DNA of 64,000 bases from Ahaetulla prasina (Eukaryota; Chordata; Lepidosauria; Squamata; Colubridae): positions 232,713,794 to 232,777,793 of the forward strand of contig NC_080540.1 of NCBI RefSeq assembly GCF_028640845.1, in the 5' to 3' direction. Numbering within the stretch: the stretch's first letter is position 1; each line of letters begins with the position of its first letter. The notes under the pieces were generated by a model. The model was given only the letters and a program-made list of their open reading frames with translations, was not told where the DNA came from and did no database searches. Positions 9,028-19,676 of the stretch are shown piece by piece. The position numbers and the translations under genes were made by a program.

Positions 9028-10959
9028 ATGAAGAAGAAAAATAGTAGATCACAAAAGAAACCAGCATGGATGCATAAAGAACTATCTGACAAATTGAAAG
9101 ACAAAAAGGACAAATATAAAAAGTGGAAAGAGGGGCAAATAACTAAGGCAGAATATCAGCAAATAGCCCGAGCCTGTAAAGATGAAGTGAGGAAAGCTAA
9201 GGCTCACAATGAACAAAGGCTAGCGACAAAAGTAAAAAATAACAAAAAAAGCTTCTTCCAACATGTTAAAAACAAGAAAAAAGTCAAGGAAACAATTGGC
9301 CCATTGCTGGGAGAAAGTGGCAAGAAGATGACAAACAACAGGGAGAAAGCAGATCTACTTAACTCATATTTTGCATCTGTCTTTACACAAAAGGAAAAAA
9401 CAATCCAACCTATCAAAAACAGCACTACAAAAAACAGATTAGAAACACAAGTTAAAATAGGGAAGAAAATGGTAAGTGAACACCTGTCTACCCTAGACGA
9501 GTTCAAATCACCAGGACCGGATGGATTACACCCCAAGGTTCTGAAGGAACTGGCAGACGTGATCTCAGAACCACTGAACTATATCTTTCAAAGATCCTGG
9601 AGCACAGGGGAGCTGCCAGAGGACTGGAAAAGAGCTGATGTAGTTCCCATCTTCAAAAAAGGAAAAAAAACAGATCCAGGAAACTACAGACCTATCAGTC
9701 TGACCTCAATACCGGGGAAGATTCTGGAAAAGCTAATCAAGCAACGAATCACCGAACACCTAGAAGCAAACAAAGTAATAACCAAAAGCCAACATGGGTT
9801 TGTCAAAAACAGATCATGCCAGACTAATCTTATCGCATTCTTTGACAAAATGACAAAATTAGTAGACCAGAGGAATGCTGTTGATATAATTTACTTGGAC
9901 TTCAGTAAAGCATTTGATAAAGTAGACCATAACCTACTACTAGATAAAGTAGAAAAATGTGGGTTAGACAGCACCACCACCAGATGGATTCGTAACTGGC
10001 TGACCAACCACACTCAACGTGTAGTCCTCAACGGAACTACATCCACATGGAGGGAAGTATGCAGTGGAGTACCCCAAGGCTCTGTTTTAGGCCCAGTACT
10101 CTTCAACATCTTCATCAATGACTTGGACGAGGGGATAGATGGGAAACTCATCAAATTTGCAGATGACACCAAGCTGGCAGGAATAGCCAACACTCCAGAA
10201 GATAGGCTCAAGTTACAGAAAGATCTTGACAGACTTGAACATTGGGCGCTATCTAACAAAATGAAATTCAACAGTGGAAAAAGTAAGCTTCTACATTTAG
10301 GCCAAAAAAACAAAATGCACCAGTACCGTATATGTGGTACCTTGCTCAATAGTAGTACCTGTGAGAGGGATCTTGGAGTCCTAGTGGATAACCATTTAGA
10401 TATGAGCCAGCAGTGTGCAGCAGCTGTTAAAAAAGCCAACACAGTTCTGGGCTGCATCAACAGAGGGATAGAATCAAGATCACGTGAAGTGTTAGTGCCA
10501 CTTTATAATGCCTTGGTAAGGCCACACTTGGAATATTGCATCCAGTTTTGGTCGCCACGATGTAAAAAAGATGTTGAGACTCTAGAAAGAGTGCAGAGAA
10601 GAGCAACAAAGATGATTAGGGGACTGGAGGATAAAACATATGAAGAACGGTTGCAGGAACTGGGCATGTCTAGTTTAACAAAAAGAAGGACTAGGGGAGA
10701 CATGATAGCTGTGTTCCAATATCTCAGGGGCTGCCACAAAGAAGAGGGAGTCGGGCTGTTCTCCAAAGCACCTGAGGGTAGAACAAGAAGCAATGGGTGG
10801 AAACTGATCAAAGAAAGAAGCAACTTAGAACTAAGGAGAAATTTCCTGACAGTTAGAACAATTAATAAGTGGAACGACTTGCCTTCAGAAGTTGTGAATG
10901 CTCCAACACTGGAAATTTTTAAGAAAATGTTGGATAACCATCTGACTGAGATGGTGTAG
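9028..10959 (+). CDS. CR1 ORF2, reverse transcriptase (643 codons open)
   Basis: Long open frame with a basic N-terminal linker and a complete non-LTR reverse transcriptase. Conserved blocks: [47 protein letters not shown] (first catalytic Asp about residue 291), GVPQGSVLGP (about 347-356) and the active-site KFADDTKLAG (FADD at 377-380), then LEYC and the ERVQRRATKMI C-terminal block. The Met at 9028 is internal to ORF2, not the real start. The uninterrupted frame argues for a young insertion, although the upstream frameshifts disable the element. It is a transposon gene inside a PCSK5 intron, in the sense direction. Confidence 0.85.
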   Translation: MKKKNSRSQKKPAWMHKELSDKLKDKKDKYKKWKEGQITKAEYQQIARACKDEVRKAKAHNEQRLATKVKNNKKSFFQHVKNKKKVKETIGPLLGESGKKMTNNREKADLLNSYFASVFTQKEKTIQPIKNSTTKNRLETQVKIGKKMVSEHLSTLDEFKSPGPDGLHPKVLKELADVISEPLNYIFQRSWSTGELPEDWKRADVVPIFKKGKKTDPGNYRPISLTSIPGKILEKLIKQRITEHLEANKVITKSQHGFVKNRSCQTNLIAFFDKMTKLVDQRNAVDIIYLDFSKAFDKVDHNLLLDKVEKCGLDSTTTRWIRNWLTNHTQRVVLNGTTSTWREVCSGVPQGSVLGPVLFNIFINDLDEGIDGKLIKFADDTKLAGIANTPEDRLKLQKDLDRLEHWALSNKMKFNSGKSKLLHLGQKNKMHQYRICGTLLNSSTCERDLGVLVDNHLDMSQQCAAAVKKANTVLGCINRGIESRSREVLVPLYNALVRPHLEYCIQFWSPRCKKDVETLERVQRRATKMIRGLEDKTYEERLQELGMSSLTKRRTRGDMIAVFQYLRGCHKEEGVGLFSKAPEGRTRSNGWKLIKERSNLELRRNFLTVRTINKWNDLPSEVVNAPTLEIFKKMLDNHLTEMV

Positions 10960-11040
10960 GGTTTCCTGCCTGGGCAGGGGGTTGGACTAGAAGGCCTCCA
11001 AGGTCCCTTCCAACTCTGATGTTATGTTATGTTATGTAAT

Positions 11041-11591
11041 ATGATCAAGTAGCTTCCTCGTGAAAACAAGGTTGCAATATTTGTGGCTTTTTAGAGCATA
11101 AACGAAGCAAATAAGTTGGGAACCTGACTGAGGAGTATAGAATTATGCACGGTGTGCATAAAGTGGACAAGAAGAAGCTGTTTTCCCAAACACTAGAAAC
11201 AAAAATCATCCTATGAAACTGAATCCTGGAAGAATCAGGACAAACAAAATATTATTTTTTTTATACAACATGTAATTCTACTTTCATTATCATGAGCTAT
11301 GGTGCCATCTAAAAGCTTAGCTGGCGTAAAAAAATAAAGTTGGGCCAATTAGTGGAAATAATGAGGATAAATAGCCATTAGCCTTATGCAATTGGTTGGC
11401 CATGATGAGAACAAACTGCTGGACTAGATGCTCCAGGAGTGCAATACTGCAGGGCATTGTTTGTGCCTGCAACAATTGTAATCTGATTCTAAGGATAATT
11501 TACAATTTCAAATTGAAAAAAATCATTAGGAAAAAAAATCTTCATCCATTTTCATTTCCCACACTGTAATCATTAGGGAATAGTATATGTC
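11041..11591. other. PCSK5 intron, no clear feature
   Basis: AT-rich sequence between the CR1 element and the SINE. Weak LINE-like text (GGAGTATAGAATTATGCACGG) suggests decayed transposon, but I cannot assign it. Confidence 0.4.
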
Positions 11592-11603
11592 TATATGTGC
11601 TTC

Positions 11604-11962
11604 AAATGGGACATGGTGGCTCAGGGGCTAGGACGTTGAGCTTGTCAATCGAAAGGTCGTCAGTTCAGCGGTTCGAATCCCTAGTGCTGCCGTGTAACTG
11701 GGTGAGCTCCCGTTATTTGTCCTAGCTTCTGCCAACCTAGCAGTTTTGAAAGCACGTAAAAATGCAAGTAGAAAAAATAGGGACCACCTTTGATGGGAAG
11801 GTAATAGCGTTCCGTGCGCCTTTGGCGTTGAGTCATGCCGGCCACATGACCACGGAGATGTCTTCAGACAGCATTGGCTCTTTGGCTTGGAAACGGAGAT
11901 GAGCAACGCCCCCCTAGAGTCGGCAACGACTAGCACGTATGTGCAAGGGGAACCTTTACCTT
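11604..11962 (+). mobile_element. Sauria-type tRNA SINE with 12-bp TSD
   Basis: The head carries the pol III A-box-like TGGCTCAGGGGCTAGGAC and B-box GGTTCGAATCC. The body has TGCCGGCCACATGACCACGG and ends AGGGGAACCTTTACCTT, as in squamate Sauria SINEs, whose tail is shared with the BovB LINE. It is flanked by 12-bp direct repeats TATATGTGCTTC (11592-11603 and 11963-11974). Low divergence from the family as I remember it suggests a fairly young insertion. A decayed copy is at 18230-18545. Confidence 0.9.
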
Positions 11963-12027
11963 TATATGTGCTTCGTTCTATAAAGCATAATTTACTCTGC
12001 TGTATAATTGTTATATAATTTAGAATA

Positions 12028-12425
12028 CAGGTATTCCTCAACTTATGTCCACAATTGAGTGCAAAATTTATGCTGCTAAGTGAGAAATTTGTTAAGAGAG
12101 TTTTTCCCCATTTTACATTTTTTCTTGCCACATTTGTTAAGTGAACCACTGCAGTTGTCAAATAAGTAAAACGGTTGTTAGGTGAATCTGGTTTTCCCCA
12201 TTGACTTTGCTTGCCAGAAGGTCGCAAAAGGGGATCACATGACCCTGGGACACTGCAACCATCATAAATGTGAGTCAGTTGTCAAGCATCCAAATGTAAA
12301 TCACATGACCAATGGGGATTCTGCAATGGTCATAAGTGTGAAAAATGATCATAAGTAACTTTATTCAGTGCCATTGTAACTTCAAACGGTTGTTAAGTGA
12401 ACTGCTGTAAGTCGAGGACTACCTG
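12028..12425. mobile_element. Tigger/mariner-like MITE, TA target
   Basis: Palindromic, non-coding element beginning CAGGTATTCCTCAACTTA and ending TAAGTCGAGGACTACCTG, flanked by TA on both sides. Internal strings such as GTTGTTAAGTGAA and ATCACATGACC recur in four further copies in the window (36833, 43262, 46893, 54185). Long inverted ends plus a TA target fit the pogo/Tigger group; that assignment is inference. Confidence 0.75.
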
Positions 12426-12681
12426 TAATATATCCATATTCATGTAATTTATATATCCTATTTTAAAAAATGAGTATCTTTTGACAATACTAAGCAGGCT
12501 TGCTATAAAAGTAAAACAAAGCAGGATTTATTGAAAAGTATTTTTCCAGATGTAATGACACCTTGGAAATATAATTACAAATAATTTGGAAAAAAATTGT
12601 ATGTAAATTATTTAAGTGTTAATTTAATGTACCTCTGAAAATGATTAATCTTAATTTTTTTGGCATTGTATTTCTTTCTAG

Positions 12682-12766
12682 ATAAGGTTGTCTGCCGTAA
12701 ATGCAGTGAAAATTGTAGGTCATGCACTGAATTTCATACATGCACAGAATGCAGGCATGGTCTAAG
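12682..12766 (+). CDS. PCSK5: PCSK5 exon, first copy: Cys-rich repeat
   Basis: Acceptor TTTCTAG, donor GTAAGG. It enters with two bases finishing an Asn codon and leaves with two bases (AG). The peptide is NKVVCRKCSENCRSCTEF then HTCTECRHGL, equivalent to the mammalian segment around CSENCKTC. Phase fits the preceding exon (ends +1) and the following one (needs +2). An identical copy is at 14264-14348; only one of the two can be used in a given transcript. Confidence 0.9.
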
Positions 12767-12796
12767 GTAAGGAAATGTTTGACTTTAATTAACATG

Positions 12797-13777
12797 ATTC
12801 GTAACTGGCTGACCAACTGCACTTAATGTGTAGTCCTCCATGGACCTGTATCTACATGGAGAGAAATATGGATACCCCAATGCTCTGTTTTAGGCTCAAA
12901 TCAATGATTTGGATGAGGAAAACATCAAATTTGCAGATGACACCAAGCTAGCAGGAATAGCCAATATTCCAGAAGATAGGCTTAAGCTACAGAAGGATCT
13001 TGACAGATTTGAACATTGGGCGCTATCTAACAAAATGAAATTCAATGGTGAAAAAAATAAGGTTCTACATTTAGGCAAGAAAAACAAAATGCAAAGATAC
13101 AGTATATGTGGTATGTCACTCGATAGTAGTAACTGGAGAGGGATCTTGGAGTCCTTGTGGACAATCATTTAAATATGAGCTAGCAGTGTGCTGCAGCTGC
13201 CAAAAAAGCCAACACAGTTCTAGGCTGCATAAACAGAGGGATAGAATCAAGATCACATGAAATGTTAACACCACTTTATAATGCCTTGGTAAAGCCACAC
13301 TTAGAATACTGCATCCAGGATGCCACGATGTAAAAAAGATGTTGAGACTCTAGAAAGAGTGCAGAGAAGAACAACAAAGATGATTAGGGAACTGGAGGCT
13401 AAAACATATAAAGAACAGTTGCTGGAACTGGGTATGTCTAGTCTGATGAAAAGAAGGACTAGAGATGACATGATAGCAGTGTCCTAATATCTCAGTGGCT
13501 GTCACAAAGAAGAGGAGGTCAAGCTATTCTCCAAAGCACCAGAGGGCAAGACAAGAAGCAGTGGATGGAAACTAATCAAGAAGAAAAGCAATTTAGATCT
13601 AAGGAGAAATTTCCTGACAGAACAATTAATCAGTGGAACAACTTGCCTCCAGAAGTTGTAAATGTTCCAACACTGGAAGTTTTTAAGAAGAGAAGTTGTA
13701 TAGGGTTTCCTGCCTAAGCAGGGGGTTGGACTAGAAGATCTAGAAGGTTCCTTCCAAATCTGTTGTTCTATTATGAT
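12797..13777 (+). mobile_element. CR1 3' fragment, unit 1
   Basis: Starts at GATTCGTAACTGGCTGACC, equal to the middle of the RT ORF of the element at 8476, and runs through FADDTKL-coding sequence to the CR1 3' end (GGTTGGACTAGAAG...). It carries stop codons and deletions, so it is dead. Duplicated at 14379-15359. Confidence 0.9.
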
Positions 13778-14263
13778 AGGGAAAGAAGTTTCTAACATTC
13801 CAGAAGAAAAAAATATTTCACATTATATTTAGCGTGAAGAATTTTTTCAAGTTGCTTACAAACATTTTTGCAAATGTATGTATTGTCCTGATTAATCATG
13901 CATTAAAAAAAGCTTTGGTATATAGAACAGTGGTAGTCAACCTGATCCCTACCACCCACTAGTGGGCGTTCCAGCTTTCATGCTGGGCGATAGGGGTTTT
14001 GTCCAATACAGAAGCACTTTCCTTTTTTTTAATTTAATTGACTTTTTTAAAATGAGTATCTTTTGACAATACTAAGCAGGCTTGCTATAAAAGTAAAACA
14101 AAGCAGGATTTATTGAAAAGTATTTTTCCAGATGTAATGACACCTTGGAAATATAATTACAAATAATTTGGAAAAAAATTGTATGTAAATTATTTAAGTG
14201 TTAATTTAATGTACCTCTGAAAATGATTAATCTTAATTTTTTTGGCATTGTATTTCTTTCTAG

Positions 14264-14348
14264 ATAAGGTTGTCTGCCGTAAATGCAGTGAAAATTGTAG
14301 GTCATGCACTGAATTTCATACATGCACAGAATGCAGGCATGGTCTAAG
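14264..14348 (+). pseudogene. PCSK5: PCSK5 exon, second copy (duplicate of 12682-12766)
   Basis: Same 85 bases, acceptor and donor as the first copy. The exon ends in phase 2 but starts needing phase 1, so splicing copy 1 to copy 2 would break the frame. Either one copy is skipped or the duplication is not real. I cannot tell from sequence which of the two is the original; marking this one as extra is a convention. Confidence 0.7.
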
Positions 14349-14378
14349 GTAAGGAAATGTTTGACTTTAATTAACATG

Positions 14379-15359
14379 ATTCGTAACTGGCTGACCAACT
14401 GCACTTAATGTGTAGTCCTCCATGGACCTGTATCTACATGGAGAGAAATATGGATACCCCAATGCTCTGTTTTAGGCTCAAATCAATGATTTGGATGAGG
14501 AAAACATCAAATTTGCAGATGACACCAAGCTAGCAGGAATAGCCAACATTCCAGAAGATAGGCTTAAGCTACAGAAGGATCTTGACAGATTTGAACATTG
14601 GGCGCTATCTAACAAAATGAAATTCAATGGTGAAAAAAATAAGGTTCTACATTTAGGCAAGAAAAACAAAATGCAAAGATACAGTATATGTGGTATGTCA
14701 CTCGATAGTAGTAACTGGAGAGGGATCTTGGAGTCCTTGTGGACAATCATTTAAATATGAGCTAGCAGTGTGCTGCAGCTGCCAAAAAAGCCAACACAGT
14801 TCTAGGCTGCATAAACAGAGGGATAGAATCAAGATCACATGAAATGTTAACACCACTTTATAATGCCTTGGTAAAGCCACACTTAGAATACTGCATCCAG
14901 GATGCCACGATGTAAAAAAGATGTTGAGACTCTAGAAAGAGTGCAGAGAAGAACAACAAAGATGATTAGGGAACTGGGGGCTAAAACATATAAAGAACAG
15001 TTGCTGGAACTGGGTATGTCTAGTCTGATGAAAAGAAGGACTAGGGATGACATGATAGCAGTGTCCTAATATCTCAGTGGCTATCACAAAGAAGAGGGGG
15101 TCAAGCTATTCTCCAAAGCACCAGAGGGCAAGACAAGAAGCAGTGGGTGGAAACTAATCAAGAAGAAAAGCAATTTAGATCTAAGGAGAAATTTCCTGAC
15201 AGAACAATTAATCAGTGGAACAACTTGCCTCCAGAAGTTGTAAATGTTCCAACACTGGAAGTTTTTAAGAAGAGAAGTTGTATAGGGTTTCCTGCCTAAG
15301 CAGGGGGTTGGACTAGAAGACCTAGAAGGTCCCTTCCAAATCTGTTGTTCTATTCTGAT
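14379..15359 (+). mobile_element. CR1 3' fragment, unit 2
   Basis: Copy of the CR1 fragment at 12797-13777 carried by the tandem duplication; same deletions and stops. Confidence 0.9.
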
Positions 15360-15732
15360 AGGGAAAGAAGTTTCCATCATTCCAGAAGAAAAAAATATTT
15401 CACATTATATTTAGCGTGAAGAATGTTTTCAAGTTGCTTACAAACATTTTTGCAAATGTATGTATTGTCCTGATTAATCATGCATTAAAAAAACCTTTAG
15501 TATATAGAACAGTGGTAGTCAACCTGATCCCTACCACCCACTAGTGGGCGTTCCAGCTTTCATGCTGGGCGATAGGGGTTTTGTCCAATACTGAAGCACT
15601 TTCCTTTTTTTTTAATTTAATTGACTTTTTTAAAAAAATTCATAGCATTATTATTATAATCCATAAATGTATTTTTTATTCCTCTTAGATATTAGCAGAT
15701 ATTATCTAAATCTCCTTTTGTTTTTTATGTAG

Positions 15733-15830
15733 TTTACAAGGAACAAGATGTGTTATACGCTGTGAAGCAGGCAAATATTATAATGGCAGAGACTGTGAGC
15801 CATGCCATCATTCCTGTGCTTCTTGTGAAG
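15733..15830 (+). CDS. PCSK5: PCSK5 exon, first of three copies: Cys-rich repeat
   Basis: Acceptor TTTTATGTAG, donor GTACTT (weak). The first T completes a Ser codon from the previous exon's AG; it ends with one base (G). The peptide reads SLQGTRCVIRCEAGKYY, then NGRDCEPCHHSCASCEG, as in mammalian PC5/6 after the LSLQGSRC junction. Further copies are at 17390-17487 and 19902-19999. The exon is not symmetric (phase 2 in, phase 1 out), so only one copy can be included in frame. Confidence 0.85.
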
Positions 15831-16058
15831 GTACTTCTAATATTATTTTTGTTAACTAAATAATTTATGCCTTCCTTGCAACAAAATAGAATAAGTAAGC
15901 TTTGTAGATACACAGAATACTATTATAATATGAAACACAGGTTGTCATTAGGCCATGCTTAGATAATACCCACTGATCACAGTGTGAACAGCTTCAGTAT
16001 GTACGGTAGCTTCTCCCTCTGGGATAATAGAACTATTATCAACATTAGCAAGAAAAAC

Positions 16059-17023
16059 AAATCTAAAAAGTGGAAAGAGGGCAAATAACTAAGGCAGAAT
16101 ATCAGCAAATAGCCGAGCCTGTAAAGATGAAGTGAGGAAAGCTAAGGCTCACAATGAACAAAGGCTAGCGACAAAAGTAAAAATAACAAAAAGCTTCTTC
16201 CAACATGTTAAAAACAAGAAAAAGTCAAGGAAACAATTGGCCCATTGCTGGGAGAAAGTGGCAAGAAGATGACAAGCAACAGGAGAAAGCAGATCTACTT
16301 AACTCATATTTTGCATCTGTCTTTACACAAAAGGAAAAAAACAGATCCAGGAAACTACAGACCTATCAGTCTGACCTCAATACGGGAAGATTCTGGAAAA
16401 GATAATCAAGCAACGAATCACGAACACCTAGAAGCAAACAAAGTAATAACCAAAAGCCAACACAGTTCTGGGCTGCATAAACAGAGGATAGAATCAAGAT
16501 CACGTGAAGTGCTAGTACCACTTTATAATGCCTTGGTAAAGCCACACTTAGAATACTGCATCCAGGATGCCACGATGTAAAAAGATGTTGAGACTCTAGA
16601 AAGAGTGCAGAGAAGAACAACAAAGATGATTAGGGAACTGGGGCTAAAACATATAAAGAACAGTTGCTGGAACTGGGTATGTCTAGTCTGATGAAAAGAA
16701 GGACTAGGGATGACATGATAGCAGTGTCCTAATATCTCAGTGGCTGTCACAAAGAAGAGGAGGTCAAGCTATTCTCCAAAGCACCAGAGGGCAAGACAAG
16801 AAGCAGTGGATGGAAACTAATCAAGAAGAAAAGCAATTTAGATCTAAGGAGAAATTTCCTGACAGAACAATTAATCAGTGGAACAACTTGCCTCCAGAAG
16901 TTGTAAATGTTCCAACACTGGAAGTTTTTAAGAAGAGAAGTTGTATAGGGTTTCCTGCCTAAGCAGGGGGTTGGACTAGAAGATCTAGAAGGTTCCTTCC
17001 AAATCTGTTGTTCTATTATGATA
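16059..17023 (+). mobile_element. Chimeric CR1 fragment between exon copies
   Basis: Begins inside the CR1 linker (AAGTGGAAAGAGGGCAAAT), jumps at an AAAAGGAAAAAA run from the position equal to about 9392 to about 9660, and jumps again at CAAAAGCCAACA to the region equal to 10433, then continues to the CR1 3' end. It has systematic single-base losses in homopolymers compared with the copy at 8476. It replaces the exon-bearing part of units 1 and 2. Confidence 0.8.
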
Positions 17024-17389
17024 GGGAAAGAAGTTTCCATCATTCCAGAAGAAAAAAATATTTCACATTATATTTAGCGTGAAGAATGTTTTCAAGTTGC
17101 TTACAAACATTTTTGCAAATGTATGTATTGTCCTGATTAATCATGCATTAAAAAAAGCTTTGGTATATAGAACAGTGGTAGTCAACCTGATCCCTACCAC
17201 CCACTAGTGGGCGTTCCAGCTTTCATGCTGGGCGATAGGGGTTTTGTCCAATACAGAAGCACTTTCCTTTTTTAATTTAATTGACTTTTAAAAAATTCAT
17301 AGCATTATTATTATAATCCATAAATGTATTTTTTATTCCTCTTAGATATTAGCAGATATTATCTAAATCTCCTTTTGTTTTTTATGTAG

Positions 17390-17487
17390 TTTACAAGGAA
17401 CAAGATGTGTTATACGCTGTGAAGCAGGCAAATATTATAATGGCAGAGACTGTGAGCCATGCCATCATTCCTGTGCTTCTTGTGAAG
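17390..17487 (+). pseudogene. PCSK5: PCSK5 exon, second copy of 15733-15830
   Basis: Identical 98-base exon with about 90 bases of upstream and 230 bases of downstream intron duplicated, offset 1,657 bp. Joining copy 1 to this copy would shift the frame (ends phase 1, starts phase 2). Its downstream intron continues without interruption to the next real exon at 17951, so this copy, rather than 15733, may be the original. Which copy is transcribed is not decidable here. Confidence 0.7.
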
Positions 17488-17950
17488 GTACTTCTAATAT
17501 TATTTTTGTTAACTAAATAATTTATGCCTTCCTTGCAACAAAATAGAATAAGTAAGCTTTGTAGATACACAGAATACTATTATAATATGAAACACAGGTT
17601 GTCATTAGGCCATGCTTAGATAATACCCACTGATCACAGTGTGAACAGCTTCAGTATGTACGGTAGCTTCTCCCTCTGGGATAATAGAACTATTATCAAC
17701 ATTAGCAAGAAAAACAAATCTAAAACAAACTAATAGTAGTTCTAGCAAATCAGTGAGACTATGAGGAGAAACTAGCAGTATAATTGGATGAGCTTGAATG
17801 TCTTTTTAACATTCTTGTTTACATGGAAGAATACCACTTTTCATCCCAACAAATTAGTAATCACACTAAATTATTTAGTGAATATTCATTATCTATGCTT
17901 TATTGAGGATACAGCACTGTGTTATCATTTTTGTTTTGTTGGCTTTTGAG

Positions 17951-18080
17951 GCCCAGGAGCAGATGCTTGCATCAATTGTACAGAAGAGTATTTTATGGAG
18001 AATGGAAAATGTGTGGTCGCTTGTAGCAATGGCTACTATTTGGATCATTCATTAGAAAATGGATATAAAACTTGCAAAAG
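17951..18080 (+). CDS. PCSK5: PCSK5 exon: Cys-rich repeat
   Basis: Acceptor GGCTTTTGAG, donor GTAAGT. It enters completing a Gly codon and leaves with AG. The peptide includes GPGADACINCTEEYFMEN, GKCVVACSNGYYLDHS and LENGYKTCK, close to mammalian PC5/6. NCT is a potential N-glycosylation site. The first 13 bases of this exon reappear at 20463-20475 as the end of a misplaced duplicate. Confidence 0.95.
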
Positions 18081-18229
18081 GTAAGTGGTCATTATAAGCT
18101 ATGTCACATTTTAAATCAGATGCAAAAATTGACCCATTTTATACGTGAACCATAAAGGAACGATAAAAGTGACTCAGTGGTTATGACATTGGTGGCAGTT
18201 AAGAAGCAAAAAGAAAATTGCCTTCTAAA

Positions 18230-18545
18230 ACTGACAGGCTGAGGAACCCTGACAATTGGGTTTTTCGGCTGGAAAGCCAGCAGCCCAGGTTTGACACTCA
18301 AACACCATGTAATAGAGTAAGCTCCTGTCCTTGCCCCAGCTCCTGCCAACTGAGCAGTTAGAAAGCATGCAAATGCAAGTAGATAAATAGGTACCATTTT
18401 GGTGGTAACAGCACTCCATGATATCATGCTGGCCATATCACCATGGAAATGTCATCGGACAGTGCTGGCTCAATGGCCTTGAAACAGAGATGAGCACTGC
18501 CCAATATAGTCAGCAATGATTAGCAGAGTAAAATCCAAAGGAGAC
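18230..18545 (+). mobile_element. Decayed Sauria-type SINE
   Basis: Weak but ordered similarity to the SINE at 11604: GAGTAAGCTCCTG, CTCCTGCCAACTGAGCAG, AGCATGCAAATGCAAGTAG, ATGCTGGCCATATCACCATGG, CAGAGATGAGCACTGCCC and TCAGCAATGATTAGCA. The pol III promoter boxes are largely lost. Confidence 0.75.
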
Positions 18546-19042
18546 TCCTATATGTGAACCATAACTAAAAAACAAACTGTCCCACTGAAAAGGAATTCTA
18601 TTTTCTAAAAATAATTCCTATTACTAAACTTTAATTATCCAAACTTATACCTAGCATTAGTAGCAATTTTCACTCAAGCTGTATTAATGAAGCTTCTGGG
18701 TATCCAGAATCCTTTGAAATATTTCTAGGACATATTTAAGGGCACAAATCCTTCCAAGCCAAAGTTAAGATGGTGGCAGAGAGTTAATGCATAATTTTGT
18801 GAGGTGTGAAAATGTGGTTATGCTCTATGGTGAAATTTTACAATGACCAACAGCCTTACCATATACAATTAGTCATTCACAGGTGAGAATTCTTCCCCAT
18901 CAATTTCATTTTTTCCCATCCATAAACCATGGGTTGAGACGCATCATGGAATTGGTTGTCTAGCTAAAAAGGAGGGAAAATGAGAGTAATATATGTAAAT
19001 GCTTTCTAGTCCCAAAACAGACATATAAAAGGGAAAATGATT

Positions 19043-19360
19043 ACCGTATATACTCGAATATAAGCCGATCCGAGTATAAGCCGAGGTCCCCAATTTTACC
19101 CCAAAAACTGGGGTAAACTGGGGACTCAGTAGGTGGGAAAATGAGGCACCTACCGGTTGAAACCCTCCTCCCTCAGCTGAGAAGGCTGGCGGCTCCCCGC
19201 CCGCCCTCTCACTGCACCGGCAGGGCTTCCGTCCGGTAAAATGTGAAAAAGAAGAAAAACTCGGCTTATACTCGAGTATAAGCGTATATACTCGAGTATA
19301 AGCCGAGGGCTTAAAAAAAAAACTCGAGTATAAGCGTATATACTCGAGTATATACGGTAA
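19043..19360. mobile_element. MITE with TATACTCGAGTATA-rich inverted ends
   Basis: Begins CCGTATATACTCGAATATA and ends TATACTCGAGTATATACGG, flanked by TA. The internal sequence has several more ACTCGAGTATAAGC motifs in both orientations, and a GC-rich centre. It is non-coding. The family is unidentified; ends and TA target suggest a Tc1/mariner-type MITE. Confidence 0.65.
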
Positions 19361-19676
19361 CTGAAAATTCTGAGCAGCCAGATTATTTGGCACGGTCACT
19401 AAGATTATAGTTAACCGTGTGGAAATGTTGGTAACATACAGAGTTTTCTTTGTGTATGATTAGCCTTCAAGATCTCAGAAGTGTAAAACAGGAGCAGATA
19501 GGTTGGCTTATGTGATTTAAATGTTCATGCCATGTTATTTTCTGGGTTAGCATCTACATTTTAGAATCTTGTAGTAATTTTAAATATGAATCAAATTAAG
19601 CAATATTTGATTATAAGAGAAATAATCAACCTTGGTCCTATGTATAACTTGCTGGGTTGCTTTTATTTTCATTAAG

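Larger units (their letters stand above)
8476..11036 (+). mobile_element. CR1 LINE, 5'-truncated, nearly intact
   Basis: A CR1-clade non-LTR retrotransposon with the ORF2 endonuclease part (8493-8927), the reverse transcriptase ORF (9028-10959), and a 3' end containing GGTTGGACTAGAAGGCCTCC, TTCCAACTCTG and a short ATGTT-type tail (TTATGTTATGTTATG). This 3' end and microsatellite-like tail are characteristic of CR1. ORF1 and the 5' UTR are missing. Fragments of the same family occur at 12797, 14379, 16059, 56541 and 57172. Confidence 0.9.
12461..14046 (+). repeat. Tandem duplication unit 1 (exon + CR1 fragment)
   Basis: A unit of about 1,582 bp holding a PCSK5 exon (12682-12766), a CR1 3' fragment and a hAT-like tail (GTGGTAGTCAACCTGATCCC). 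It is repeated almost base for base at 14047-15630. The junction lies in a TTTTTTAAAA run that leads directly into TGAGTATCTT, the start of the next unit. Confidence 0.9.
14047..15630 (+). repeat. Tandem duplication unit 2
   Basis: Second copy of unit 12461-14046, offset 1,582 bp, with only scattered single-base differences (for example in the stretch after the CR1 tail). Unlike unit 1, it continues into TTCATAGCATTATTATTATAATCC and the next PCSK5 exon. Confidence 0.9.

Noticed and set aside
11604..11962. tRNA gene
   Set aside because: The A and B boxes belong to a SINE with a BovB-type tail and target duplication, not a tRNA cloverleaf.
12909..13172. Separate RT-like gene at 12909 and again at 14491
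   Set aside because: Both are the FADDTKL-containing piece of the duplicated, broken CR1 fragment.
14264..14348. Functional extra Cys-rich repeat made by exon duplication
   Set aside because: Exon phases 1 in and 2 out make tandem use of both copies a frameshift.
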